DNA from: Trachythela sp. YZ-2020 | Taxonomy: Eukaryota > Cnidaria > Anthozoa > Malacalcyonacea > Clavulariidae | Direction of reading: 5' to 3' | NCBI GenBank assembly: GCA_016169945.1 | Contig: JADLSH010000213.1 | Location: 1,445,130-1,509,129, forward strand | Length of the DNA: 64,000 nucleotides | Shown: positions 37,616 through 51,500 of the stretch, one piece after another | Layout of the letters: every line of letters begins with the position of its first letter | Numbering within the stretch: position 1 is the first letter of the stretch | Made by a program: the position numbers and the translations under genes | The notes under the pieces: model-generated | What the model was told of the DNA's origin: nothing | What the model saw: only the letters and a program-made list of their open reading frames with translations | Database searches by the model: none

Positions 37616-37740
37616 CTCAGAATGCACCACAACTTCTGTTTGCAAGCGAACACCCACAGCGTGTTCAGGCACATCAATTAACATCGCGCTCAATCATCAC
37701 TAATTTCCGCAGCGTTTTTTCATTGGTTATTTGAAGAGGT
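37616..37740 (+). pseudogene. RecQ-like helicase, continuation after the nested element
   Basis: NAPQLLFASEHPQRVQAHQL (as P-Q-L-L-F-A-S, the RecQ segment before motif II), then degenerate sequence to FSLVI-stop. It joins in frame with 34,365. The DEAH box and C-terminal motifs are absent, so most of the helicase has been deleted. Confidence 0.55.
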
Positions 37741-37947
37741 GTTACTATCATTTCCAGTCGTATTTGTTTTAGCCTTGTCTCGTTTATGAATAGGATTTGG
37801 GCAGGCGTTCATTTCGCCTCTCCCTTCGCTTTTTCTCCTCCCCCCCTAACTTCTCACCTAGCGCGCGCTCTCAAAAAAAAAGCGCGCGCTCTAAACAAAA
37901 CTCCCTCCCCCACAATAGAACGCCTGCCACGCAGGCTAAATAATGGG

Positions 37948-38300
37948 AGGATGAGAGAATTGTAGATTGTAAGTCGAGCTTTTAATGGGATGAAGACTTT
38001 GACTCTTCTACGCAATCCAATACGTTGGTTGATTTTTATCGTTACGTTACTTACGACCAAGTGAGCGACGGTTACCGCCAAAAAGGAAGGACTTGGATTT
38101 TGTACAGTTTAGTGTTAGCAGATTTTCATCAAGCCATTTACAGATTGAATGAAGATCTTCATTAACGCATTGCTCAATGTTTTTGACCGAATTAGAGGAA
38201 TAACATAGGAGAGTATCATCAGCGTAGAGTATTGTTTTGCAGTGTTTCACAATGTTGGGCATGTCATTTATGTAGATAATGAAAAGGGCTATCTTTAAAA
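37948..38300 (-). pseudogene. LINE C reverse transcriptase fragment (YADD)
   Basis: Minus strand: ALFIIYINDMPNIVKHCKTI, LYADDTLLCYSSNSVKN, then after a slip at about 38,075 KINQRIGLRRRVKVFIP and IYNSLILPLF, which joins 33,192. The RT starts abruptly at ALFIIYIND, where GGGAACGGGGAATGG-type low-complexity sequence replaces it. Confidence 0.82.
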
Positions 38301-38475
38301 CAGGGAACGGGGAATGGGAACGGGGAATGGGGAATGGAACGGAAGTGGGAACGGTAATTAATACAGCTGTGTTTAATTAATACAGTAATACAGTTTTTAT
38401 TAAACGAATGCAAAGTGATTGCGTGTTGGCTTAATAAGTTTAACAATCTTTAAAACGGGAAACGGGAAGTTTTAT
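38297..38475. repeat. GGGAATGGGAACGG low-complexity block with flanking repeat
   Basis: ATCTTTAAAACAGGGAACGG (38,291) and ATCTTTAAAACGGGAAACGG (38,445) bracket it in direct orientation. It could be a small insertion that truncated LINE C. Confidence 0.5.
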
Positions 38476-39000
38476 TGCCTATTCATAGAACGAGAGTTCA
38501 AATGTTTAATAAGTTCGTTGCGTGTGAATAGGCCCGTGTGTTTGCCATCTTTATTTACAGTTTTTAGTAATATCGAATACATTTAGAGATAAAAATTGCC
38601 TTGGGCTGTTAATCAGCGGCATAAAAAACATATGAACACGATTCAGCAACATGACGCGTTCATTTAGTAACTGTCCAGTAATGCGCCCTTTACTCTTTAC
38701 GCAAGACATATACTAATTCAGCTATTCGCTCTTCGAGATAACATATGTCATTATACGGAATTATTGCATTTTTTAACCTAGACCTAAGACTAAGGTCTAG
38801 TGTGATCATGATATGTAGTATAGACTTATAACAGCCCTGCGCACATGTGGTTTTGGCAATATGCCGTGCTCTTCTCATACCATTTCTAGTTTGCTAGCGT
38901 TTTGAATAATTTTGTTTTGAGTTAGACTGTAAGAAACGTATCCTACTGAAGCAATTTGTAGATGCGGAATATTTTTCATTTGAACCCGAAATACGAACCC
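38476..39000. other. Non-coding stretch
   Basis: Nothing recognised; a short CGAACCCGAAA doublet lies near 38,980. Confidence 0.35.
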
Positions 39001-39034
39001 GAAACATCTTCAAAATTTCGGGGTTTCAAGGCAC

Positions 39035-39555
39035 ATGATACTATATATGCTGTACAACATATCCGAATTTCTAAGCAATCGTTTAACTAGAATTTGCGCA
39101 AATCGTTTCTGAATATAGTCTTAATCAGCGATGTAATTCTATTGTCTGACACGATGTAAATACTAAGAATTTTATTGTGAATATCTATTTAAAATTCAGG
39201 TTTTATAGGCTTGCGCTTTATATCGCTAAAACGGGCGAGAAAATCTATACAACATAGTCTAATCTCTAAGCAATAGCGTGAATGGTTTTTGCGCAAATTG
39301 TTTATGAATATAGATGTCAATACAAAAGAACGCGCTGTAATTCTATAGTCTGACAGATGCAAACACCCAGAATTGTATCTTAAAATTTCGGGTTTTATAG
39401 GCTTGTGTTGGTATGATGCTCTCCACCGCTAAAACGGCCGTGGAAATCTATACAACCTAGTCGAATTTTAAGCAATAGTATGAATGGATTTTGCGAAAAT
39501 TGTTTCTGCGTATAGATGTCTATACTATTAAAAACACGCGCTGTAATTCTATGAA
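39035..39555 (+). repeat. Tandem repeats of about 200 bp upstream of LINE D
   Basis: Blocks containing TCTATACAACATAGTC, AAGCAATAG, TTTTGCGCAAATTGTTT, ATATAGATGTC and GCTGTAATTCTAT recur at about 39,049, 39,245 and 39,447 with 75-85% likeness by eye. The last copy ends immediately before the first Met of LINE D. They look like 5' UTR monomers with promoter function, as in some LINEs. Confidence 0.7.
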
Positions 39556-40377
39556 AAGACCAAAAGGGGAAAAGACCAAAAGTGCGAAATTAAACGAACA
39601 TGTACCAAAACCGCTTTTGGATATACAAATATCAAAATTTAGAATTGCCCATCTAAACGTTCGCTCAATTAAGAATAGGAATCATCTTATATTTATAACT
39701 ATGATATTTTGGCTTTGTCAGAGACCTGGTTAAACTCCACGGTGACAAACGCGGAAGTGGAAATTGAAGGCTTTAAACTAACAAGATTGGATCGGTTGGG
39801 AAAGACTGGAGGGGGAGTTTGTGTCTATACTACATCGTCGATTAAAGTCAAAGTTCTTAAAGACATAACAGGGATATCTGAATTCGGATTTCATCAGTTA
39901 TGGATCCAAATACAACTCAGGAATCTAAGATCAATTCTCCTCTGTGTCACTTACAGGCCTGACTATTGTCCAACTTCAACTTTTCATGATAATTTCATGG
40001 AAAACTATACACGTGCTCTCACATTAGGGAAAGAGATAATTGTTGTAGGTGATTTAAATTGTGACTTGCTGAAACCGGATTCTCCAGAGGCTATGTCGCT
40101 ACTTGATTTCTGTACAAGTGTGAATCAAACTCAATTGATAAAAGAGCCTACACGAGTAACAGAAACGTCATCTTCTCTCATTGATATTATAATGACGTCG
40201 AATGTCAGTTTAGTAGAAAATCATGGGGTGGTTTTATCTCACATTAGTGATCACTATCTAATATATGCTTCTTTGAAACTTAAGATGTTGAAGCCTCCAC
40301 CTAGTTATATATGTGTGATATCCTACAAAAACTATAAACCCGATCGTTTCCTGGCGGATTTACAACGAATACCTTGA
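39551..40377 (+). pseudogene. LINE D endonuclease domain
   Basis: MKRPKGEKTKSAKLNEHVPK then FRIAHLNVRSIKN; after a frameshift near 39,700 ALSETWLNSTVTNAEVEIEG, GKTGGGVCVYTTSSI, LLCVTYRPDYCPTSTF, IIVVGDLNCDLLKPD, SSLIDIIMTSN and LSHISDHYLIYASL: a whole APE domain with its N-L-N, E-T-W, G-D-x-N and S-D-H motifs. It stops at 40,377. Confidence 0.88.
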
Positions 40378-40410
40378 TATGATATTTCCATCATTGATGA
40401 TGTAAATGAA

Positions 40411-41105
40411 ATGCTAGACCATTTAAATGAGAAGTTTCTCCATGTACTGGAATCACACGCACCTGTGAAAACAGTGAGGATTAACACCGCAGCTGCCCTT
40501 GAACTTATGCAATACAGAGATAACTTATTGAAAACAGTTCGAATTACTAAATTAGCAGCCGATTGGGAAATCTATCGTAATCTAAGAAAAGAAGTAAAAT
40601 CTAAACTGAGAGATGCCGAAAGGAAATATGTACGGACAGATTTAGAGAACAGTCACAACATTAATTCAAAGTGGAAGATAATTAGGAATTGTATTCCTCG
40701 CAAAGAAAGCACTCGACAAGTCTACACAAAGGATAAGAAAGAAGTGGCTAATGAGTTTAATCAGTTTTTCACCTCAGTTGGAAGGAGGGTTTCTGAAGAT
40801 TGCACATCTTTAATAGAATTATATAATCTACCTGTACCATAACAAGTGCTCCGCTGGCTGTGGCTGAGTCACAAAATTTCAGTTTTGTTCCTGTCACGTG
40901 TAGAGAGGTACGAAGAACAGTTATGGCATTTCAATCGAACAAAGCTCCTGGCTATGATAAAGTACGAATGTCTACAATAAAGGATGCTCTTCCATGTATT
41001 CTCCCAGTTATTACTGACATGATAAATCGCTCGTTACAGACTTCAGTCTTTCCATCAGCCCGGAAAATATCAGAAGTAATGCCGCTTCTTAAAGAGGGAG
41101 ACTGA
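40411..41105 (+). pseudogene. LINE D EN-RT linker and first RT blocks
   Basis: VLESHAPVKTVRI, RDNLLKTVRITKLAADWEIY, KWKIIRNCIPRKE and FNQFFTSVGRRVSED run to a stop at 40,842; then SNKAPGYDKVRMSTIKDALP and SARKISEVMPLLKEGD. After D the N-Y-R-P-I-S-L block is deleted. Confidence 0.85.
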
Positions 41106-41129
41106 CCTCTTATACGAACAAAAAGAAAT

Positions 41130-42368
41130 GTCTAAGTGAACATCAAAGTGGTAATAAGCAACTACATTCATGTGAGACTCTTGGCGTGTTTATGACAGAC
41201 AAGGTGTTTAAAGCAATGGACTCAAAAGAACTCACAGTCATAGTATTACTGGATTTGTCAAAGGCGTTTGACAGTATAGATCACCGCAAACTCTTAACAA
41301 AGTTAAAAGCATTAGGTCTCAGTCTTGGCGTCTTAGAATGGTTCAAAAGTTACTTGACCGGAAGGACACAGCAGGTTAAGATTGGTTCAGTAGTGTCAGA
41401 ACCAGGTCACATCACTCATGGAGTACCGCAAGGTTCAATATTAGGACCTGCTTTGTTCAATATTTATCTGAATGATTTGCCTACAATCCCGAATTTTGGT
41501 GACTTAGAATCGTACGTAGATGATTCAAAATTGTATCTTTCGTTTCCTATCAAGTATGTTAATGAAATTATACGGAAGATCAATGAGGATTTGTTAAAAA
41601 TCACAGCTTGGTGCTGTCACAATAGTTTATTGATTAATCCAGACAAGACCAAAGTGTTAGTAATAGGGACACACAAAATGTTGCAACGATTACCGGATGA
41701 CTTTTATGTAACATTACTTGAGAAAAGGATTACTCCCATTATTTCAGCACGCGACCTTGGGATTCAACTTGATTCAACACTAAGTTTTAACGAACATGTA
41801 GCAAACACTGTTTCTACTTGTGTTGCGAGCTTATGTCAGATAAATAGGGTTAAACATCTTTTCGACCCTAAGAGTTTGGAAAACGTCATTTCGTCCCTAG
41901 TATTTTCCAAATTGTACTATTGTTCAAACATATGGTCCAGTACGACTAAGAAGAACATAGAAAAACTTCAAAAAGTGCAAAACTTCGCGGCGAGAATAAT
42001 TACAGGAACACAAAAATATGAGCATATTACTCCAATACTAGCTCAAACACCTGAATTGGCTACCTGTCTCAGACATGTTAAAATACTTTGTTGGCGTTCT
42101 GACGTTTAAATGTTTGAATGGACAAGCCCCTGACTATCTCAATTCATATTTTCAGGAGAGATCATCTTTGCACGATAGAAACACCAGGAATAAACATAAA
42201 CTAAACATTCCAGCTTATAGATCGGCGGCCGGACAACGAACATTTGAATACCGAGCAGTATCCCTTTGGAACTCTCTGCCTAGTAATATTACTGAGCATG
42301 AAAATTTTAAAGATTTTAAAAGAAGTTTTTATAACTATTTGCTTGAACTTTTTCTCTTAAAAACTTAA
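41130..42368 (+). pseudogene. LINE D RT core and C-terminus
   Basis: LSEHQSG, motif A VLLDLSKAFDSIDHRKLLTK, HGVPQGSILGPALFNIYLND, catalytic YVDDSKLYLSF, SLLINPDKTKVLVIGT, DLGIQLDSTLSFNEHV, FSKLYYCSNIWSSTTKKNIE; then a frameshift at about 42,080 into FKCLNGQAPDYLNSYFQERS and RTFEYRAVSLWNSLPSNITE with a normal C-terminal end. The RT catalytic triad is present. Confidence 0.9.
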
Positions 42369-42573
42369 TGAATTTATCTTATTATCGATTTAGACTGTAA
42401 ATATATAATAGAATAATTTAGATACAATTGTACATGTAAATTAATCTGAAAAACCAAATGTTTGGAGAATTAATAAATAATAATAATAATAATATCAAAT
42501 TATTTAGCGTTTATTCTACATATTTTTACGTTATTTAGCATCTCTTGGTTTACATTTCCAAACAAAATTCGTT

Positions 42574-42587
42574 ATTTATTAAATAGC
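42574..42587 (+). repeat. Left copy of a 14-bp direct repeat flanking the satellite
   Basis: ATTTATTAAATAGC lies just before the first monomer. The same 14 bases occur at 62,671-62,684, just after the last one. Confidence 0.75.
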
Positions 42588-45500
42588 TTTGCGATATAAT
42601 AAATCGCAAGTGCGATATAATAAATCGCAAGTGCGATATAATAAATCGCAAGTGCGATATAATAAATCGCAAGTGCAATATAATAAATCGCAAGTGCAAT
42701 ATAATAAATCACAAGTGCAATATAATAAATCACAAGTGCAATATAATAAATCACAAGTGCGATATAATAAATCACAAGTGCAATATAATAAATCGCAAGT
42801 GCAATATAATAAATCACAAGTGCAATATAATAAATCACAAGTGCAATATAATAAATCACAAGTGCGATATAATAAATCGCAAGTGCAATATAATAAATCA
42901 CAAGTGCGATATAATAAATCACAAGTGCAATATAATAAATCGCAAGTGCAATATAATAAATCACAAGTGCAATATAATAAATCACAAGTGCAATATAATA
43001 AATCGCAAGTGCAATATAATCGCATGCAAGTGCAATATAATAAATCGCAAGTGCAATATAATAAATCACAAGTGCAATATAATAAATCGCAAGTGCAATA
43101 TAATAAATCACAAGTGCAATATAATAAATCGCATGCAAGTGCAATATAATAAATCGCAAGTGCAATATAATAAATCACAAGTGCGATATAATAAATCACA
43201 AGTGCGATATAATAAATCACAAGTGCAATATAATAAATCACAAGTGCGATATAATAAATCACAAGTGCAATATAATAAATCACAAGTGCGATATAATAAA
43301 TCACAAGTGCGATATAATAAATCACAAGTGCAATATAATAAATCACAAGTGCGATATAATAAATCAGTACAATATAATAAATCATGCAATATAATAAATC
43401 ACAAGTGCAATATAATAAATCACAAGTGCAATATAATAAATCACAAGTGCAATATAAATATAATAAATCACATATAATAAATCTGTGCAATATAATAAAT
43501 CACAAGTGCAATATAATAAATCACAAGTGCAATATAATAAATCACAAGTGCAATATAATAAATCACAAGTGCAATATAATAAATCACAAGTGCAATATAA
43601 TAAATCACAAGTGCAATATAATAAATCACAAGTGCAATATAATAAATCACAAGTGCAATATAATAAATCACAAGTGCAATATAATAAATCACAAGTGCGA
43701 TATAATAAATCACAAGTGCAATATAATAAATCACAAGTGCAATATAATAAATCACAAGTGCAATATAATAAATCACAAGTGCAATATAATAAATCACAAG
43801 TGCAATATAATAAATCATATAATAAATCACAAGTGCAATATAATAAATCATATAATAAATCACAAGTGCGATATAATAAATCACGTGCAATATAATAAAT
43901 CATAAGTGCAATATAATAAATCACAAGTGCAATATAATAAATCACAAGTGCAATATAATAAATCAAGTGCTATATAATAAATCACAAGTGCAATATAATA
44001 AATCACAAGTGCGATATAATAAATCACAAGTGCAATATAATAAATCGCAAGTGCGATATAATAAATCGCAAGTGCAATATAATAAATCACAAGTGCGATA
44101 TAATAAATCACAAGTGCAATATAATAAATCGCAAATGTAATATAATAAATCACAGTACAATATAATAAATCACAAGTGCAATATAATAAATCACAAGTGC
44201 AATATAATAAATCACAAGTGCAATATAATAAATCACAAGTGCAATATAATAAATCACAAGTGCGATATAATAAATCACAAGTGCGATATAATAAATCACA
44301 AGTGCAATATAATAAATCACAAGTGCAATATAATAAATCACAAGTGCAATATAATAAATCACAAGTGCGATATAATAAATCACAAGTGCAATATAATAAA
44401 TCACAAGTGCAATATAATAAATCACAAGTGCAATATAATAAATCACAAGTGCAATATAATAAATCACATATAATAAATCACAAGTGCAATATAATAAATC
44501 ACAAGTGCGATATAATAAATCACAAGTGCAATATAATAAATCAATATAATAGCAATATAATAAATCTCAAGTGCAATATAATAAATCACAAGTGCGATAT
44601 AATAAATCACAAGTGCAATATAATAAATCACAAGTGCAATATAATAAATCACAAGTGCAATATAATAAATCACAAGTGCAATATAATAAATCACAAGTGT
44701 ATAATTAATCACAAGTGCAATATAATAAATCACAAGTGCAATATAATAAATCACAAGTGCAATATAATAAATCGCAAGTGCGATATAATAAATCGCAAGT
44801 GCAATATAATAAATCGCAAGTGTAATATAATAAATCGCAAGTGCAATATAATAAATCGCAAGTGTAATATAATAAATCGCAAGTGTAATATAATAAATCG
44901 CAAGTGCGATATAATAAATCACAAGTGCAATATAATAAATCACAAGTGCAATATAATAAATCACAAGTGCAATATAATAAATCGCAAGTGCAATATAATA
45001 AATCACTGCAATATAATAAATCACAAGTGCAATATAATAAATCACAAGTGCAATATAATAAATCATAAGCAATATAATAAATCACAAGTGCAATATAATA
45101 AATCACAAGTGCAATATAATAAATCACAAGTGCAATATAATAAATCACAAGTGCAATATAATAAATCTGCAATATAATAAATCACAAGTGCAATATAATA
45201 AATCACAAGTGCAATATAATAAATCACAAGTGCAATATAATAAATCACAAGTGCAATATAATAAATCAATATAATAAATCACAAGTGCAATATAATAAAT
45301 CACAAGTGCAATATAATAAATCACAAGTGCAATATAATAAATCACAAGTGCAATATAATAAATCACAAGTGCACGATATAATAAATCACAAGTGCAATAT
45401 AATAAATCACAAGTGCAATATAATAAATCACAAGTGCAATATAATAAATCAAGTGCAATATAATAAATCACAAGTGCGATATAATAAATCACAAATTGCA

Positions 45501-48500
45501 ATATAATAAATTGCAATATAATAAATCACAAGTGCGATATAATAAATCACAAGTGCAATATAATAAATCACAAGTGCGATATAATAAATCACAAGTGCAA
45601 TATAATAAATCACAAGTGCAATATAATAAATCACAAGTGCAATATAATAAATCACAAGTGCAATATAATAAATCACAAGTGCAATATAATAAATCACAAG
45701 TGCAATATAATAAATCACAAGTGCGATATAATAAATCCGCAAGTGATATAATAAGTGCAATATAATAAATCGCGTGCAATATAATAAATCGCAAGTGCGA
45801 TATAATAAATCACAAGTGCAATATAATAAATCACAATTGCAATATAATAAATCACAAGTGCAATATAATAAATCACAAAGTGCAATATAATAAATCACAA
45901 GTGCGATATAATAAATCAATTGCAATATAATAAATCACAAGTGCAATATAATAAATCACAAGTGCAATATAATAAATCACAAGTGCGATATAATAAATCA
46001 CAAGTGCGGCCAATATAATAAATCACAAGTGCAATATAATAAATCACAAGTGCAATATAATAAATCGCAAGTGCAATATAATAAATCACAAGTGCGATAT
46101 AATAAATCACAAGTGCAATATAATAAATCACAAGTGCAATATAATAAATCACAAGTGCAATATAATAAATCACAAGTGCAATATAATAAATCACAAGTGC
46201 AATATAATAAATCACAAGTGCAATATAATAAATCACAAGTGCGATATAATAAATCACAAGTGCAATATAATAAATCACAAGTGCAATATAATAAATCACC
46301 AAGTGCGATATATAATAAATCACAAGTGCGATATAATAAATCACAAGTGCAATATAATAAATCACAAGTGCAATATAATAAATCACAAGTGCAAAATAAT
46401 AGATCACAAGTGCGATATAATAAATCACTAGTGCGATATAATAAATCCTGGTGCAATATAATAAATCACAAGTGCAATATAATAAATCACAAGTGCAATA
46501 TAATAAATCACAAGTGCGATATAATAAATCACAAGTGCGATATAATAAATCACAAGTGCAATATAATAAATCACAAGTGCAATATAATAAATCACAAGTG
46601 CAATATAATAAATCACAAGTGCAATATAATAAATCACAAGTGCAATATAATAAATCACAAGTGCAATATAATAAATCACAAGTGCAATATAATAAATCAA
46701 TATAATAAATCACAAGTGCAATATAATAAATCACAGTGCAATATAATAAATCACAAGTGCAATATAATAAATCACAAGTACAATATAATAAATCACAAGT
46801 GCAATATAATAAATCGCAAGTGCAATATAATAAATCACAAGTGCGATATAATAAATCACAAGTGCAATATAATAAATCACATGCAATATAATAAATCACA
46901 AGTGCAATATAATAAATCCCAAGTGCAATATAATAAATCACAAGTGCGATATAATAAATCACAAGTGCAATATAATAAATCACAAGTGCAATATAATAAA
47001 TCACAAGTGCAATATAATAAATCGCAAGTGCAATATAATAAATCACAAGTGCAATATAATAAATCACAAGTGCAATATAATAAATCACAAGTGCGATATA
47101 ATAAATCACAAGTGCAATATAATAAATCACAAGTGCAATATAATAAATCACAAGTGCAATATAATAAATCACAAGTGCAATATAATAAATCACAAGTGCG
47201 ATATAATAAATCACAAGTGCAATATAATAAATCACAAGTGCAATATAATAAATCACAAGTGCAATATAATAAATCACATGCAATATAATAAATCTGCAAT
47301 ATAATAAATCACAAGTGCAATATAATAAATCGCAAGTTATAATAAATCACAAGTGCAATATAATAAATCACAAGTGCGATATAATAAATCATGCAATATA
47401 ATAAATCACAAGTGCGATATAATAAATCACAAGTGTAATATAATAAATCACAAGTGCAATATAATAAATCACAAGTGCGATATAATAAATCACAAGTGCG
47501 ATATAATAAATCACAAGTGCGATATAATAAATCACAAGTGCAATATAATAAATCACAAGTGCAATATAATAAATCGCAAGTGCGATATAATAAATCACAA
47601 GTGCGATATAATAAATCACAAGTGCAATATAATAAATCACAAGTGCAATATAATAAATCACAAAGTGCAATATAATAAATCACAAGTGCAATATAATAAA
47701 TCACAATTGCGATATAATAAATCGGATATAATAAATCACAAGTGCGATATAATAAATCACAAGTGCAATATAATAAATCACAGTGCAATATAATAAATCA
47801 CAAGTGCAATATAATAAATCTCAAGTGCAATATAATAAATCACAAGTGCAATATAATAAATCACAAGTGCAATATAATAAATCACAAGTGCAATATAATA
47901 AATCACAAGTGCAATATAATAAATCACAAGTGCAATATAATAAATCACAAGTGCAATATAATAAATCACAAGTAATATAATAAATCACAAGTGCAATATA
48001 ATAAATCACAAGTGCAATATAATAAATCACAAGTGCAATATAATAAATCACAAGTGCAATATAATAAATCACAAGTGCAATATAATAAATCGCAAGTGCA
48101 ATATAATAAATCACAAGTGCAATATAATAAATCACAAGTGCAATTGCAATATAATAAATCACAAGTGCAATATAATAAATCAAGTGCAATATAATAAATC
48201 AATATAATAAATCATATAATAAATCAAGTGCAATATAATAAATCACAAGTGCAATATAATAAATCACAAGTGCGATATAATAAATCACAAGTGCAAGTGC
48301 AATATAATGCAATATAATAAATCACAAGTGCAATATAATAAATCACAAGTGCGATATAATAAATCACAAGTGCAATATAATAAATCGCAAGTGCAATATA
48401 ATAAATCACAAGTGCAATATAATAAATCGCAAGTGCAATATAATAAATCACAAGTGCGATATAATAAATCACAAGTGCAATATAATAAATCGCAATTGCG

Positions 48501-51500
48501 ATATAATAAATCGCAAGTGTAATATAATAAATCGCAAGTGCAATATAATAAATCACAACTCACAAGTGCAATATAATAAATCACAAGTGCGATATAATAA
48601 ATCGCAAGTGCAATATAATAAATCACAAGTGCAATATAATAAATCACAAGTGCGATATAATAAATCGCAAGTGCGATATAATAAATCACAAGTGCGATAT
48701 AATAAATCACAAGTGCGATATAATAAATCGCAAGTGCAATATAATAAATCACAAGTGCAATATAATAAATCAGTGCAATATAATAAATCACAAGTGCAAT
48801 ATAATAAATCACAAGTGCAATATAATAAATCACAAGTGCAATATAATAAATCACAAGTGCAATATAATAAATCACAAGTGCAATATAATAAATCGCAAGT
48901 GCAATATAATAAATCACAAGTGCAATATAATAAATCACAAGTGCAATATAATAAATCACAAGTGCAATATAATAAATCGCAAGTGCAATATAATAAATCA
49001 CAAGTGCGATATAATAAATCACAAGTGCAATATAATAAATCACAAGTGCAATATAATAAATCATAAATCAGTGCAATATAATAAATCGCAAGTGCAATAT
49101 AATAAATCACAATTACAATATAATAAAATAATATAATAAATCAAAGTGCAATATAATAAATCTCAAGTGCCATATAATAAATCCCAAGTGCAATATAATA
49201 AATCACAAGTGCAATATAATAAATCACAAGTGCGATATAATAAATCACAAATTGCAATATAATAAATAATATAATAAATTACAATATAATAAATTGTGCA
49301 ATATAATAAATCACAAGTGCAATATAATAAATCGTGCAATATAATAATATAATAAATCACAAGTGCAATATAATAAATCACAAGTGCAATATAATAAATC
49401 ACAAGTGCAATATAATAAATCACAAGTGCAATATAATAAATCACGTGCAATATAATAAATCGCGTACAATATAATAAATCACAAGTGCGATATAATAAAT
49501 CACAAGTGTAATATAATAAATCACAAGTGCGATATAATAAATCACAAGTGCGATATAATAAATCGCAAGTGTAATATAATAAATCGCAAGTGCGATATAA
49601 TAAATCGCAAGTGCGATATAATAAATCGCAAGTGCAATATAATAAATCACAAGTGCAAATCACAAGTGCAATATAATAAATCACAAGTGCAATATAATAA
49701 ATCACAAGTATAATGCAAGTGCAATATAATAAATCACAAGTGCAATATAATAAATCACAAGTGCAATATAATAAATCACAAGTGCGATCATAATAAAATC
49801 ACAAGGATATAATAAATCACAAGTGCAATATAATAAATCACAAGTGCAATATAATAAATCACAAGTGCAATATAATAAATCAAGAATCAATGCGGATATA
49901 ATAAATCACAAGTGCAATATAATAAATCACAAGTGCGATATAATAAATCACATGCAATATAATAAATCACAAGTGCGATATAATAAAATCATATAATAAA
50001 TCACAAGTGCAATATAATAAATCACAAGTGCAATATAATAAATCACAAGTAATATAATAAATCGCAAGTGCGATATAATAAATCGCAAGTGCGATATAAT
50101 AAATCACAAGTGCAATATAATAAATCGCAAGTGCGATATAATAAATCACAAGTGCAATATAATAAATCGCAAGTGCGATATAATAAATCGCAAGTGTAAT
50201 ATAATAAATCGCAAGTGTAATATAATAAATCACAAGTGCAATATAATAAATCAGCAATATAATAAATCACAAGTGCAATATAATAAATCGCATATAATAA
50301 ATCACAAGTGCGATATATAATAAATCACAAGTGCAATATAATAAATCACAAGTGCAATATAATAAATCGCAAGTGCAATATAATAAATCACAAGTGCAAT
50401 ATAATAAATCACAAGTGCAATATAATAAATATATAATAAATCGCAAGTGCAATATAATAATATAATAAAATCGCAAGATATAATAAATCGCAAGCGCAAT
50501 ATAATAAATCACTGCAATATAATAAATCTCAAGTGCGATATAATAAATCACAAGTGCAATATAATAAATCGCAAGTGTAATATAATAAATCGCAAGTGCA
50601 ATATAAAAAATCGCAAGTACGATATAATAAATCACAAGTGCGACATAATAAATCACAAGTGCAATATAATAAATCACAAGTGTAATATAATAAATCACAA
50701 GTGAATATAATAAATCGCAAGTGCAATATAATAAATCGCAAGTGTAATATAATAAATCGCAAGTGCGATATAATAAATCGCAAGTGCGATATAATAAATC
50801 ACAAGTGCAATATAATAAATCGCAAGTGTAATATAATAAATCGCAAGTGTAATATAATAAATCGCAAGTGCGATATAATAAATCGCAAGTGCAATATAAT
50901 AAATCACAAGTGCGATATAATAAATCACAAGTGCGATATAATAAATCACAAGTGCGATATAATAAATCACAAGTGCGATATAATAAATCGCAAGTGCGAT
51001 ATAATAAATCGCAAGTGCGATATAATAAATCACAAGTGCGATATAATAAATCACAAGTGCAATATAATAAATCACAAGTGCAATATAATAAATCACAAGT
51101 GCAATATAATAAATCACAAGTGCGATATAATAAATCACAAGTGCGATATAATAAATCACAAGTGCAATATAATAAATCACAAGTGCAATATAATAAATCA
51201 CAAGTGCAATATAATAAATCACAAGTGCAATATAATAAATCACAAGTGCGATATAATAAATCGCAAGTGCAATATAATAAATCACAAGTGCAATATAATA
51301 AATCACAAGTGCAATATAATAAATCACAAGTGCGATATAATAAATCACAAGTGCGATATAATAAATCACAAGTGCAATATAATAAATCACAAGTGCAATA
51401 TAATAAATCACAAGTGCAATATAATAAATCACAAGTGCAATATAATAAATCACAAGTGCGATATAATAAATCACAAGTGCAATATAATAAATCGCAAGTG

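Larger units (their letters stand above)
33202..37938 (+). mobile_element. RecQ-carrying TIR element, 9-bp duplication (4,737 bp)
   Basis: The ends TAGCCTGCGTGGCAGGCGTT and complement are flanked by AATAATGGG on both sides (33,193-33,201; 37,939-37,947). Removing it restores LINE C as ILPLF-DYADIIWG in frame. TIRs continue inward (GGGGGAGGGAATTTTGTTTA, AGAGCGCGCGC, CCTATTCATAAACGAGAC) for about 160 bp once LINE F is subtracted on the left. Nine bases fit MULE-type elements. Contents: LINE F, the two halves of a RecQ-like helicase, and a nested 3.25-kb element. Confidence 0.88.
39551..42495 (+). mobile_element. LINE D (CR1/L2-like), nearly full length, multiply broken
   Basis: Plus-strand order: 5' monomers, endonuclease, linker, RT, C-terminus, then a tail of ATAATAATAATAATAATA at 42,475-42,495. 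No separate ORF1 is seen between the monomers and the endonuclease start. Confidence 0.88.
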
